A DNA stretch of 64,000 bases from Branchiostoma floridae. Its lineage: Eukaryota; Chordata; Leptocardii; Amphioxiformes; Branchiostomatidae. Below, piece by piece: positions 36,396 to 48,817 of this stretch (the stretch's first letter is position 1; each line of letters begins with the position of its first letter). The stretch spans positions 22,684,221 through 22,748,220 of the forward strand of contig NC_049986.1 of NCBI RefSeq assembly GCF_000003815.2, in the 5' to 3' direction. Both the position numbers and the translations under genes were made by a program. The notes under the pieces were generated by a model. It was not told where the DNA came from. It did no database searches and saw only the letters and a list, made by a program, of their open reading frames with translations.

Positions 36396-36979
36396 CTGTA
36401 AACACAATATGCTTTTGCTGTTACATTTGCCAAGAAGGTTTTCGGAAATGCCTGAAATTTAATTTGTGGTTTACCATCATGTTGTCTACTATCCGTTTTC
36501 TTGCCTTGGTTTGTGTGCATGCATGAAAAAAAGGCATCTACAGTATCTGGCCCTTTTAGTTATGAAAGTCAATCACCCTCGCTACATTCACAAACGTGAT
36601 GAATTGTATAGGGGTAATAGGCACCTTTGGAAAAAAGAGTGCTTCGTAACTGGGTCATGTGATATCAAACAAGTTATGTTTAAGAGGTTTATCTTTATCC
36701 GGGGCTATATCAATTGTTTTTGGAAGCAGGGTATCTAGTTATATCAAGTTGACGGAAGTTAGTTTAAACTGAAAAAATGTGCAGTATCGTTTGCAGTCTG
36801 GACTTGTAAACTACAAGAAGTAATGCAAAATACAGCTAAATGAGAAACCTGGTGTCCTGAAGTCCTGATTTCTTTGTGTAAATGTAAATTTACACTAAAA
36901 ATGTCATCAAAATGGAAACATACATCGGTGTGTGAGCAGTACAACATTAACATAAAGGGAAATACTTACTGACAGTTAC

Positions 36980-37166
36980 ATGGAACCCAAAACCCGCCAG
37001 ACTCCAAAATTGCGAGCTTCGCTATTAGGTGGAACTGACCAGGCTGTAGAATAGACGGGCAATGGTTGAGTTTCTTACTTATAGTTACAGGGACCCAAAG
37101 CCGCCGGATTCTAAAATTGCGAACCTCTCTTTTAGCTCCTCAACTTCGAGGCATCTCCTGACCAGT
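36980..37166 (-). other. coiled-coil-like exon (78 nt) and its degraded neighbour copy
   Basis: Exon 37166-37089 lies between CTGTCCACAG-type acceptor sequence and GTAACT. It is 78 nt with phase 2-2 borders and encodes LVRRCLEVEELKERFAILES followed by GGFGSL. A shorter copy at about 37046-36977 keeps an acceptor and donor but has two stops. Both carry the AILESGG motif seen again near 39940 and 51030 (AILESGx-MAIKL). They probably belong to the same minus-strand gene family. Confidence 0.5.
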
Positions 37167-37499
37167 CTGTGGAAGTGAGGGAGAAAGGTTGAGTTTCCTC
37201 ACTTGCTAAGTTACAATATCCTTACACCTACTGTGTCTTCTGTCTAACTGATGTATTATTGCTTCAGATTACGGGCATATAGTTATGCAACGTTATGTCA
37301 AATTTGTCTGTTTTGCGTGATCCACGGCGTGATTTGGTCCACGACACTTCTGTACGCACCGTGGAAGACTTCCGACCACATCGACACAGAAAGTTTATTT
37401 GCAAGTTCATGCGCGAAAGCAAATTGCCAGAATCTACTGGTCCCCTTACCATGGATTTAGAGGGTTTATGGAATTTCTTCTTGTGATAGTATTAGTTTT

Positions 37500-37611
37500 G
37501 CCATGATGGGGAAGTGATAGTCACATTGACAAGGATGAGATTTGTGAGGGAGATGAACTGTGATGTTTTTTTGTAGTCCACTTTCTGACTTGAAGTTTTT
37601 CCCACATGTCA
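37500..37611 (-). pseudogene. degraded C2H2 zinc-finger segment
   Basis: Minus strand reads VTCGKNFKSESGLQKNITVH followed by KSHPCQCDYHFP. CxKxF and VH-x-x-H-K linker-like features are kept, but the first C-x2-C is incomplete and one finger His is replaced by Asn. A diverged copy lies at 50540-50700. Confidence 0.5.
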
Positions 37612-38018
37612 CAAACTGTCAAAATCATGTTCCAGCTGCGCAAGAAATTCCGTAACTACCTTAAAGTCGAATGTCTCTCTTGCCATGATGCTTATTCCTA
37701 CTCTCACTGCATATCTCGAGATTATTTTATAGAATTATAACTTTTTTTGCGTCATCGAGTCTCTATAAGGCCTGACAGATATTGTGCAAATCATAACAGC
37801 CATCGCATATATATATATATATATATATATACATCCGTAAATGCTATACTATTAGTAAACAGTACAATTATCTTGTCGAAGAACGCTACCCGTAGCATAA
37901 AACATGAGAGTTCCACTTTCAGTACATTCAGGTATTGTCCTGGTTTAGTGTAAGCTGCACTAAGAAATATAATTTTTTTTAAATAATAATAGATGCAGTT
38001 TTAGATTCTCCAACCTGC

Positions 38019-39530
38019 CAGGCTCCTAGGCCTTAAGCCATCCAGCAGAGGACCCCAGCCGCCTCAACATTAGGGGAACACCTGTACTAAAAATACCAAA
38101 TAGGTTACCAACAAAATACGAAATGCTAAGGTCTACTTATTACAATAACTGGGTCACCAACAAAAGGCTTATATATGTACCACACTTCTTATCATAGCTT
38201 CTTTAAGTGAGGCTGGTAGATTAAGAGGTGCCTTTTTTATATGCATAAATGCAGTTTTAGATTCTCTAACCTACCAGGCTTCTGGCTTTAAACCACCCCC
38301 TGGAGGACACCAGTCTCCTGAGCATGAGGTGAACACCTATATTTGAAATACCAAATGGGTTACCAACAAAATACTGAAATGCTACGGTCTACTTATTACA
38401 ATATCTGTGTCACCAACAAAAGGCTTATATCTGTACAACGCATATCTGTACCAAACTTCTTATCATAGCGTCTTTTTAAGCGAGACTGGTAGATTTAAGA
38501 GGTGACTTTTTCATATACATAAATGCAGTTTTAGATTCTCCAACCAACCAGGCCTTTGCGCTTCCAGCCAGTTGGCTGATGACTGCAGTCTACGCAGCAT
38601 CAGTGGCACTCCTGTGATGGAAATAACAAAAACGTTACTAAGAAAATACTGAAATGCTAAGGTCTACTTATTACAATAACTGGGTTCTGCTTTAAGAAAT
38701 ATCTTTTTATTTTTATTTTTTTTGTCTAAATTACAGATGTAGTTTTAGATTCTCCAGGCTCCTGGGCCTGAAGCCAGCCGGCTGAAGACTATAGGCGTCT
38801 GAGCATCAGGGCAACACCTGTATTGGAAATAACAAAAAGGTTACCAACAAAATACTGAAATGCTAAGGTCTATTTATAACAATAACTGGGAAACCAACAA
38901 AAGGCTTATATAAGTGAGACTGGTAGATTAAAGAGGTGCCTTTTTCATTTACATGCAGTTTTAGATTCTCCAACCCACCAGGCCTTTGTGCTTTCAGCCA
39001 GTTGGCTGATGACTGCAGTCGACGCAGCATCAGTGGCACTGCTGTGATGGAAATAACAAAAATGTTACCAACAAAATTCTGAAATGCTAAGGTCTACTTA
39101 TTACAATAACTGGGTCACCAACAAAAGGCTTATATATGTACCACACTTCGTATAGCTTCTTTAAGTGAGGCTAGTAGATTTAAGGAGGTACCTTTTTTCA
39201 TATACATAATGCTGTTTTAGATACTCCAATCTACCTGGTTTCTGCACTTCAAGCCAGCCCGCTGAAGACTGTAACCTACGCAGCATCAGTGGCACTCCTG
39301 TGATGAAAATAACACAAAGGTTTCCAACAAAATACTGAAATGCTAAGGTCTATTGCAATAACTGGGTCACAAATAAAAGGCTTATATGTGTGCCACACTT
39401 CTTATCATAGCTTCTTTAAGTAAGGTACCTTTTTCATATACATAATGCAGTTTTAGATACTCCGGCCTACCGGGTTCCTGTGTCTGAAGCCAGCGGAAAG
39501 ATCCAGAAATCCTCAACATCAGAAGGGTTG
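38019..39530 (-). repeat. array of 63-nt phase 1-1 exon cassettes (seven copies)
   Basis: Minus-strand cassettes 38081-38019, 38336-38275 (62 nt, frame lost), 38611-38549, one near 38815-38755 (truncated donor), 39041-38979, 39297-39235 and 39530-39471 (60 nt). Most sit between CACAG and G/GTNGGT and are exactly 63 nt. The peptide pattern is VPLMLRRLQSSA-x-WL-x-AQ-x-PG. Stops occur in the first and fourth of these. Period is about 210-275 bp, with introns also repeated (AAATGCTAAGGTCTACTTAT, ACAAAAGGCTTATAT). Open copies with acceptor and donor kept suggest real exons; the function of the peptide is unknown. Confidence 0.75.
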
Positions 39531-39639
39531 CTTTTGCTGAAATGCCAAACTGGTTACTAACAAAATGCAAAAATCCTAAGGCCTATTTATTACAGTAATA
39601 ACTGGGTCACCCACAGAAGATATGTCATGTTGTTGGCAT

Positions 39640-40040
39640 TAGCAAAAGCTCAGTTTCAGTTCAGTTCCTCTGCAAGTCTGGGGTTCCCCTTGTAGCTTAG
39701 ATATCTAGACCATCCTTTGCAATTTGACATCCTAGATCTACATACCTACTTTACATTGGCTTTAAATGTTTTACATTCTTGTGCAAGAATATTGTTGTAT
39801 CAATGCTAAATGTTGTAAACTTGTTGCAAAATACCGACTGGGCCTGTGTTGGCTGGACCAGTGCATCGGCTTGTTTTACATTTTTATCTAGCTTTATTGC
39901 CATGAAACCACTCTCCAGGATAGCCGTGTGTTCCAGGAGGCGCGAAGACTGGTTGTCGCAGCCCATATCCCCCGCTTGTACATCGCTTAATGAGCCATCC
40001 TCCATGTATCCCCCTCAGCCTTGGGTACGCCTCGTATATG
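39640..40040 (-). other. repeat-related segment with AILESG open frame
   Basis: Minus frame includes RLLEHTAILESGFMAIKLD. The same segment recurs, diverged and split, at 51000-51060 (NTAILESGSMAIKLK) and 51575-51815. Frame conservation between copies hints at a former exon. Confidence 0.4.
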
Positions 40041-40199
40041 TACTTGCTAGAACTCTGTTCGAATGCCCATATGCATATCGCATTTCTAATTATTACTTCT
40101 TAGAGCACTGTCTTGAAAACACCTCAGCTCTTCTTCTGCACATAAAATCTTAATGTCCTTCATGAGGCTCACAAGACAGTTCAGGAACTTTACTTCAAC

Positions 40200-43172
40200 C
40201 TAGTCTTCCTCGCCCGACTTGTTATTGTCACCACTCCTCTGCAGTTCTTGCAGAGTCGCATCCTTCTCCCAGTCTCGGGCCTCTGTCTCGTTAGTCGCCA
40301 AATCCTGGTTGATGTCTGCTAGTTCCTGGAAGTTGCAGCCGAACAGATCTTGGGCGAGCCGCTCCATCCCAGCATCTTGAACCCCAGACTCAAGCTCTGC
40401 GCTTGCTGACTCAGAAGTGTCTGCTACAAAAATTACAAAAGAGATAAAAATAAGAAGAAAAATAAACAGTGACCACAGCAAGTATTTGAACAGTTATGTC
40501 ACGCTACTAGACTGCTGGAAGTCATTGCTGCCCTAATAGAGAGCACTTTAGCTTCCTGGCAAACTTGAGGCATGTTGAGGTCCATTCTTCTTTGTTGAAT
40601 TTTTATTGTTCAGAAGTGCGGTTTCATAATCAATCGCGAAGCGCAAAACGTTGATGATAAAATAATTAACGAGTAATTAGTTGGATCATATGAATTGAAT
40701 TCATCTACTAGGCGGTTCAAAATGGTACAAAAGTGAAATATGTATAAAATTATCAAATAACTTACTTTCTTCAACCATCAGCTCCCCTTCGATTTTTCTG
40801 TTCGAGTAGGTGAACACGACGTGTTCCATCGGCGGTACTATAGTTAGTGCTGACCGATTTTCCAGCTGCTTCATCGGTATGACGTACGGATATTCGCCGG
40901 TCACATGAATCATTGCGTACATCTCACTAGCGATCTGGAAAGTAGTTTGGAGTCTTCTTTATTTCAGACAAGGTCCATGGAAAACCGTATGAAGCTACTT
41001 TATGAAGTCTCTCATCTTTCACAAATTTAAACAAAGGGTTCACAAATTTAAACAAAGGGTACACAAAAATCTGGGGCGTGCCCCAGCCAGACCCCCTTGT
41101 GCCCTATCCTAGAATAATTGTAATGGCATAACGACATAACAAAAATAACAAAGTACTGGTTTTGATGAAGCGATCAAGATTTCGCTCCGTGAAACGCCTG
41201 CACGGAAAATACTACAACGTTGCGCTACTACTATCACTACTTTGACTCATGCAAACTTTCTTCATTGTGAAAAAACGCCAAAGTGGGGGAGTCATTTTCA
41301 TCTCCATTTTCATGCATTCAAATAATGGTACCGTTTAGAACGGACCGAGTTATTTTTTTGGTTCTTCATATATCGTATCCTCTTTTCCATCGTGCATAAA
41401 AGAAGATTTGATTTCACAGAAAGAAAGTCTGATTGCCTTGTCAGGAAAGGCTTTGTTTGCCTTTTTCTTTATGCACAGACACATCACCCATACCATCCGC
41501 TTCATCCTTAATCAATGTGTGTTAGAAGGATCATCGAAGTTTAGTCCCATTTCCTCTAAGCCTCTTACAATATCTTCGTCAAGTTTTTCCAGTGTCTTTG
41601 ATATATGAAAACATAACACTCTTCGTATTCGGATACATTACATCTAGACAGCATTCCGACCTTACGCTAGTACCTGCAGCAACAGGGCCCGTCTCCTATA
41701 CCCCCAGAGCCACTATCCGCTGGTTTAGAACATCTATCTGCTGTGTTAATTCTGTCCCTTTGCAAAGAAGTAGAGCTTCGTACCAGTACCATGAGAATCT
41801 ATTTGGTACAGGTTACTGTTAGGGTTGGTTTATATGGCCCAAAGCGTCTTGTCTGTCATTATCAACTTAAACTTTATAGATTTACTCACCAAGAGCATAG
41901 CAACTTGTAACATCAGGTTGGCCACCTGGTCCTGCAGCCCGCCAACCTGGCCCTCAAGGGCACCAACCCGCTGGTTTAGGGTGGCAATTTCCTGATCTTT
42001 GCGCTGTAAACACAATATGTAATTGTTGTTACTTATGTAAAGCTTCATACCGGTACTGTGTACTTAGACTTTAGAGGTACTGTACCATGAAAATCGGTCT
42101 GCCCTAATTGATGAGTGTTTGATGAAAAGTCATTCAGTCTGTCATTATCAACTTAAACTTTATAAATTTACTCACCAATAGCATTGCAACTTGAAGTGTG
42201 GCCACCTCTCCCTCCAATCCAACCGCCAGCTGGTTCAGGTCAGCGATATCGATGGTCTGATCTTTCGGCTGTAAGCACAATATGTTAATGTTACTTTTGC
42301 TGAGACGTAGTACTTCGTACCCGTACTGTACCATGAAAATCGATTTGGTACAGGATAGCGTTGGGTTATATGAAAATAGTCTAAGGCAAATCGTCTTCTC
42401 TGTCTTTATCAATTTAAACTAAGACTTGTCAGCAGTATTCCCACCTGCAACAGCAGGGTCGCTACCTGCCCCTCCAGTACATTATCCCGTAGAGATCTTC
42501 TGACCATCAGCATGGCCACCTGCTGATCAGGGTCGCGACCTGGCCCTCCAAGGCCCCCACCCTCTGCCGCAGTCCTCCATTTTCCGGCCACAGGGCGTTG
42601 ATCTCCTGGTCTTTGCGCTGTAAAAACATAGTGACTTTGTTAATGTTGTTACTTTTGCCAAGAAGTAGAGCTTCGTATCAGTACTGTTTACCGTAACTGT
42701 CCCATGAACATCGATTTGGTACAGGTTAGCGGTGGTTTATATGAAAATAGTTATTCGGTGAAGCGCCTTGTCTCTCGAATTTATTATCAACTTAAACTTG
42801 ATAGACTTACTCACCATCAACATCGCCAGTTGCAGCATCAGGGTGGCCACTTGACCTTCTAGTGCACCCACGCGGTTGTTGAGCCTTGATGTCTTTCTGC
42901 TGTAGGAACAATATGGTAATGTTACTTTTGCTAAGAAGTAGGGCATCCTACCGGTACTGTACCATGGGAATGAGTTGGTATAGGTAACGGTTAGGGTTAG
43001 GTTATATGAAATTAGTCATTCGGCCAAGCGCCTTGTATTTAGAGCTCATTATCAACTTAAACTTAATATATTTACTCACTATCAGCATCGTCACTTGCAG
43101 GATCAGCGTGGCCACCTGGCCCTCAAGTGCGCCCACCCGCTGAGTGAGGTCAGCGATATCAGCGTCTTTCTG
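40200..43172 (-). CDS. cassette gene family, block B (best preserved copy)
   Basis: Exons in translation order: 43172-43080 (QKDADIADLTQRVGALEGQV, 93 nt), 42899-42815 (85 nt, frame lost as in block A), about 42617-42430 (frameshifted, donor unclear), 42268-42176 (PKDQTIDIADLNQLAVGLEG, 93 nt), 42003-41890 (RKDQEIATLNQRVGALEGQV, 114 nt). A degenerate exon near 41700 and one with an in-frame TGA at 41512-41514 follow. The penultimate exon 40934-40766 is 169 nt. The last exon, 40423-40200, encodes 73 residues including ERLAQDLFGCNFQELADIN and an acidic end KSGEED. Intact cassettes are phase 0-0 and end in MLM, MLL or MLI before GTGAGT. The last two exons join in phase and are fully open. Coding status of the whole is uncertain: it could still be expressed if the damaged exons are skipped. 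No known family recognised. Confidence 0.5.
40230..41840 (+). repeat. segmental duplication, copy 2 (about 1.6 kb)
   Basis: Partner of 33533-35110. Diverged relatives of the same segments occur at 45960-46200, 46560-46700, 47150-47560 and 47720-47960. Confidence 0.85.
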
Positions 43173-43199
43173 CTGTAGGAACAATATGTTATTGTTACT

Positions 43200-44300
43200 T
43201 ATGCTAAGAGGTGGGGCTTCCTACCAGTACTTTACCATTAAAATCGATTTGGTACCTGTTAGGGATGGGTTATATGAAAATAGTCGTTCGGGTAATCATC
43301 TTGCATCTCATTATCAACTTAATAGATTTACTAATCAGCAGTGTTCCGACCTCTGATGCAGCCCGTTTATCATCAATGCTATGCAAGTTATTATTGACCA
43401 GCACGCCACGATAGGCACAATGTTGAAGTCTCTGTCACCTGAACGGGCCTCTCTGTATCCCATAGCAGATGTGTGCATTAACGTTGACCATTTGCATGGC
43501 TTTTTAAATAAAGTGACACATTTTGATACGAGCAGAAGCTAATATCTTTGTCGACATGTTCCCTCGTCACATTTCGCGTCCTTAAGCGAATGGCAAACTA
43601 ACCTGACCTCACCGTCAAATTAAATACTAAGTAAAGACATAGAAATTAAGTAGCATTTCGTCTTCTTCTAGTTCTTCTTCCGCTATTGGCAGGCTTCATG
43701 TCAAAAACATGATCTGAATTATCGCTAATTAACACGTGACTAATTTACAAAGTTTGAGAGACTAAAACTTGAGACAAAAAACAAACACAGGAGCTTTTAT
43801 ACATTATTCGACATATGAAAAGACAGTGATTTCAGATCACAGAAGAGAATACAAAACGGTTGACAAACTTTGCGGTGGACAAGCATTGTGATGCCATGGG
43901 GAAACTGTTCTGGAGGGGTGTAGAACAGGACCAGCTCCAGTTTAACATATATGATGATAACATAACAACTGACAACTCTTGTCTGTACTAAGCTTTCTTA
44001 CATAAAAAAATATCACTTGGCTGCATGCATTCTACGTCAGTAAATTTATCGACGCATCCACTGTATCGGGTGATGATTTATTACATTAGAAAATAAACAG
44101 TAGCCTAAAGAAAACTACTTTATATAATAAACAGTGCAATTAGGTTGACAATGTACTAGTGATCCATATCAGAGAACAATAGCATTGAACATATCTCAAG
44201 AGCTATGCCGACTGCAGCAGTTCCACTTTGACTGGCAGGTTTTGTTTTCATTAAGTTGAATTGCACTAAGAAGTACACCTTTTTTCAAAGGCGATTTTAA
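43200..44300. other. spacer within the cassette cluster
   Basis: Apart from the segment near 43396 that resembles 31200 (CAGCACGCCACRA) and a decayed 63-nt-type cassette at about 44320-44395 with an internal stop, nothing recognisable is seen. Confidence 0.4.
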
Positions 44301-44564
44301 AAGATGTAGTTTCCGAATCTTCAGCCTCCAGAGCTTCTGTGCCGTCTCGAGCCGTTATTATTCTAAAGTCTGCTGAGCATCATAGATCAGTGGGCTACCT
44401 GTGATGAAAGTTGAGAATAACTTGAAATGACAGGTTCTACGTCTTTCACTGTTTTGATATCTTCGCCATGACTTCCATGCTGCAGCGTCATCGGCGTACT
44501 GAAAGTTGTAAACGTTTGTGTATGTGCACATCTGTACATGGTAAAGTATCACTGTTCCTGTATC

Positions 44565-45395
44565 GTTTACATCCCTGGTCAACCATGTCTAGTTTTACAC
44601 ACATTGCACTTGGATTACATTCATTACTTAGTCTGAAAAAATATAAGGTTTCCTGTATGATAAACGCAGCCATATCTACTGTCATGCTCTGGAAAAACAT
44701 AAACCCAACCGGGCGCAAGGGTCTAGCTATCAGGAAAATTCTGCAACTCCGCTGAGCGAGTGCGGGACGTCCCCATGTCGTTTCTGGAAAGGAAAATTTA
44801 TGGAAGTAAATCTTCTAGTAATTTTTTTTAGTAAACTATTCTTCAAATTGCAAGTATTTGTTATAATGACACTTGTGCCTCTTATAAACAAAAAGTTGAT
44901 AATGAATGAACTTACTGAATAAAATGAATCTGCTTGGCGGTTGAAAGTTGTACAAAAGCGAAATTTGTGTGAAATTATAAACTTACCTTCTTTAACCATC
45001 AGTTCCCCTTCCATTTTTTTCTGTTGGAGTATTTCAAGAAGACGTGTTCCATCGGCAGTGCTGACCGATTTTCCAGCTGCTTCATTGTTGTGGCGTACGG
45101 ATGCTCGCCGGTCTCAATTTTATGAATGCTGTTTGAGGCGTATTCCGTGCAGATCGAATCATCGTTAATGTTACTTTTGCTAAGAAGTGGGGCTTTATAC
45201 CAGTACTGTGCCATAGGAATCCATTTGGTACAGGTTATAACTGTCAGGTTTAGGGTTAGGTTGTATGAAATTAGTCATTCGGTCAAATCGTCTTGTCACT
45301 TAAAATTTACTCACCAATAGCATTCTGGTCCCAGTAACAGTACTTAGCATGTCATCTGCCTGATCAATCATATTCAACAGCTCCCCCAGCCCTTT
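44565..45395 (-). repeat. paralogous block, copy 2 (empty site)
   Basis: Same order of landmarks as 31925-33080 but lacking the LINE fragment. It holds another penultimate-exon copy at about 44988-45120 that has an extra base near KKWKGN and so shifts frame. Confidence 0.8.
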
Positions 45396-45486
45396 TTCTA
45401 CACATAGAATCTTAATGTCCTTCATTAGGCTCAGGTTCAAGACAGTTCAGGTTAGAAACTTTACTAGCACTACCGTCAACCTAGTC

Positions 45487-46409
45487 TCCCTCATCCGACT
45501 CGTAGTTGTGACCAGTTACTGCATCAGGACAGTCGCATCTTTCTCCCATTCTCGGGCCTCTGTCTCGCAAGTCGCCAGGTCCTAGTCCTGGTCGGCAAGG
45601 TCCTGGAAGTTGCAGCCGAAAAGCTCTTGGGCGAGCCGCTTCATCCCAATATCGTGAACCCCAGACGCCTGCGCTGCGCTGGCTGACTCAGAAATGCCTG
45701 CTACAAAAATACGTATGAAAGAGACCAAAATAGGAAGACAAAAAAAAAACACTGGCCACTGCAGGTATTTGAACATTTGTGTCACGCTACTAGACTACCA
45801 AAGTCACTGCTTGCTGTAGATCCAGCTTCCTGGAATACTTGAGGCACGTTGAGGTCCGTTCTTCTTTGTTGAAGTGGCAAAGTTCAGAAGCGCGGTTTTA
45901 TAGTCAATCTTATACTGGTGCTTATGTGTGAAAATATCTTAGAGTTTTACCTTTTTCAACCATCAGCTCCCCTTCCATTTTCTGTTAGAGTAGGTGAACA
46001 CGACGTGTTCCATTGGCAGTGCTGACCGATTTTCCAGCTGCGTCATGGGTATGACGTACGGATGTTCGCCGGTCACATCAGTCATCGCGTACATCTCACT
46101 GGGGTTCTGGAAAGTAGTTTGGATACACTTTGATGAAGCGATCAAGATTTCGCTCCGTGGAACGCTTGTAAACACGCAAAATACGCCGGCGTTTGGCTGT
46201 GCTGATATCCTTGCGGTAAATCAGTACCGGTTAGGATTTTGTCATATGAAACTATTCATTCGACCAAGCGGTCTGTCTGTCAGTACCAACTCTAACTTAG
46301 TTAGATATACTCACCAACAGCATTTCGATCCGGAGCGTCAGTGCGACCACTTGGCTCTCAAGGGCCCCAACCCTCTGGTACAAGCTAGCCCGCGATCTCC
46401 AGATCTTCG
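45487..46409 (-). pseudogene. cassette gene family, block C' (decayed short copy)
   Basis: A coiled-coil cassette 46409-46315 (95 nt, frameshifted) is followed directly by the penultimate exon 46106-45951 (GEHPYVIPMTQLENRSAL), which loses frame at NRKWKGS-stop. The last exon starts at 45700 and has a stop at 45582 in place of residues I-N-Q of the other copies. The intron before the penultimate exon lacks about 230 bp present in blocks A and B. Confidence 0.65.
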
Positions 46410-46559
46410 CTGTAAACAAAGTATGCTAATATGTTACTTTTAACAAGAAGTAGGGCTTCATGCCAGTACTGTACCATGAAAAAAGATTTGGTACATGTTA
46501 GGGGTGGGCTGGTTATATGAAATTTATCATTAGGCCAAGAGTTTTGTCTCTCATTATCT

Positions 46560-46700
46560 GCCTTTCTCTTTATGCACTGACACTTCACCCATACCATCCG
46601 CTTCATCCTTAACCGACGTGCGTTAGAAGGATCATCGGGATTCAACTGTTCTGGGCCCATTATAGTTTAATCAAGTTCGTCTAGTGTCTTTAACACTGCA
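46560..46700 (-). pseudogene. exon copy with the RLRMKRMVWV motif, stop-free version
   Basis: Encodes EQLNPDDPSNARRLRMKRM followed by VWVKCQCIKRKAD. Blocks A and B have a TGA where this copy has A-R-R. This shows that the segment was once open and that A and B share the same nonsense mutation. A further diverged copy is at 47800-47940. Confidence 0.5.
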
Positions 46701-46928
46701 TTTATGTATGAAAACATAACCCCCTTGGTATTCGGTAGGCAGTATTTCGACCTAGTATCTGCACCTCCAGTGCCACTGTCCGCTGGTTTAGACCGTCTAT
46801 CTACACGTTATTGTTGTTACTTTTGCAAAGAAGTAGGGCTTCGTACCAGTACCCTAAGAGAATCGATCTCCATGGCCCAAAGCGTCTTGCCTGTTTATTA
46901 TCAACTTAAACTTTATAGATTTACTCAC

Positions 46929-48356
46929 CAATAGCATTGCCGCCTGTAACATCAGTGTGACCACCTGGCCCTCCAAGCCACCCACCCGAAGGTTCAGGTC
47001 AGCGATGGTCTGATCTTTTGGCTGTAGGAACAATACAAAACGTTGATGATACAATGAATAACGAGTGATTAATTGAATCATATGAATTGAATTCATCTAC
47101 TAGGCGGTTCAATATTGTACAAAAGTGAGATATGTGTAAAATTATCAAAAACTTACCTTCTTCAACCATCAGCTCCTCTTCGATTTTTCTGTTAGAGTAG
47201 GTGAACACGACGTGCTCCATCGGCAGTACTAGTTAGTGCTGACCGATTTTCCAACTGCTTCATCGGTATGACCTACGGATGTTCACCGGTCACATCAGTC
47301 ACTAGCGTTCTGGAAAGTAGTTTGGAGTCTTCTTTATTTCAGACAAGGTCCTTGGAAAACTGTATAAGCTACTTTATGAAGTCTGTCATCCTTCACTGCT
47401 TCGCCAATTTAATGGTAAACAAAAATCTGGGGCGTGCCCAGCAAGACCCCTTTGTTCACTATCCTAGAAAAATTGTAACGGCATCACACTACTGGTTTTG
47501 ATGAAACGATCAAGATTTCGCTCCGTTAAACGCCTGCACGGAAAATACTACAACGTTGCGCTACTGCTATCACTACTTTGACTCCTGCAAACTTTCTAAA
47601 TTGTGATAAACTACTAAAGAGATTACAGTCGGGGAGTCATTTTCATCTCCGACGCATTCTAATAATGGTTAGAACGGGAGACCGTTTTTTTTTGGTTCTT
47701 AATATATCGTAACATATTTTCCATCGTGCATAACAGAAGGTTCACAGGAAGAAAGTCTGATTGCCTTATCAGGAAAGGCTTAGTCTGCCTTTTTCTTTAT
47801 GCACAGACACATCACTCATACCATCCGCTTCATCCTTAATCAATACGTTTATGATGATAGAATCGAAGGATAATCGGAACTCAGTCCCAACTGTTCTAAG
47901 CCGCTTCATCAAGTTTTTCCAGTGTCTTTGATATGTGAAAACATAATCCTTGGTATTCGGACACATTTAATTAGATCTAGGCAGCATTTCGACCTAGTAC
48001 CTGCAACAACAGGGCGGTCATCTGCATCTCCAGGGCCACTATCCACTGGTATAGACTATCTATCTGCTGGCCTGTCCACTGTAAACGTAATTATGTTAAT
48101 GCTATATTACTCTTGCAAAAAAATAGGCTCTGGTACCAGTACCATGAGAATCGATTTGGTACAGGTTACTGTTGGGGTTGGTTTATATGGCCCAAAGCGT
48201 CTTGTCTCTCATTATCAACTTAAATGTTATAAATTTACTCACCAAGAGCAAAGCAACTTGGAACATCAGGGTGGCCACCTGGCCCTGAAGCCCGCCAAGC
48301 TGACCCACAAGGGCACCAACCCGCTGGTTTAGGGCTGCGATCTCCTGATCTTTGCG
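46929..48356 (-). pseudogene. cassette gene family, block C (fragmented copy)
   Basis: Two intact coiled-coil cassettes remain: 48356-48243 (RKDQEIAALNQRVGALVGQL, 114 nt) and 47021-46929 (PKDQTIADLNLRVGGLEGQV, 93 nt). A third near 48080-47995 reads QQIDSLYQWIVALEMQMTAL. Between them lies a penultimate-exon copy, about 47317-47157, in which a deletion creates N-A-S-D-stop. Order is scrambled relative to blocks A and B, as expected after unequal exchange. Confidence 0.6.
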
Positions 48357-48817
48357 CTGTAAACACAATATGTAATTGTTGTTACTTATGTAAAGCTTCA
48401 TACCCGTACTGTGTACTTAGACTTTAGAGGTACTGTTCCGTTTTCGCTTTCGCCTATAATCAAAGCAACATGGCCTAAAGTTTGAAAACACGATGTAGTA
48501 TTGATCTAATTAAAGCAAGCTTGAAAACAATAATCTGCTGGAATGTATACCAGAATACTAAATGATACACAAATATTACTTAGTCACATGTTGGATGGAC
48601 TTGACTTCCTGCGGGTCTTTGGGATAAATACATATCTGTCCCTTCCAGTCTTGATCTGTGACAAAAGCAATAACTAACATTACAGTACTCTTACACAACA
48701 AAATATGTTTTCCTTTATTGCTTCCTTGCTCTTAATGTGTAGCCGTTTTGTGTCCAGTTCACTGTAACGACATGCACATAACTAATCATAGATTTATTGT
48801 TAGAATCTCCAACCTAC

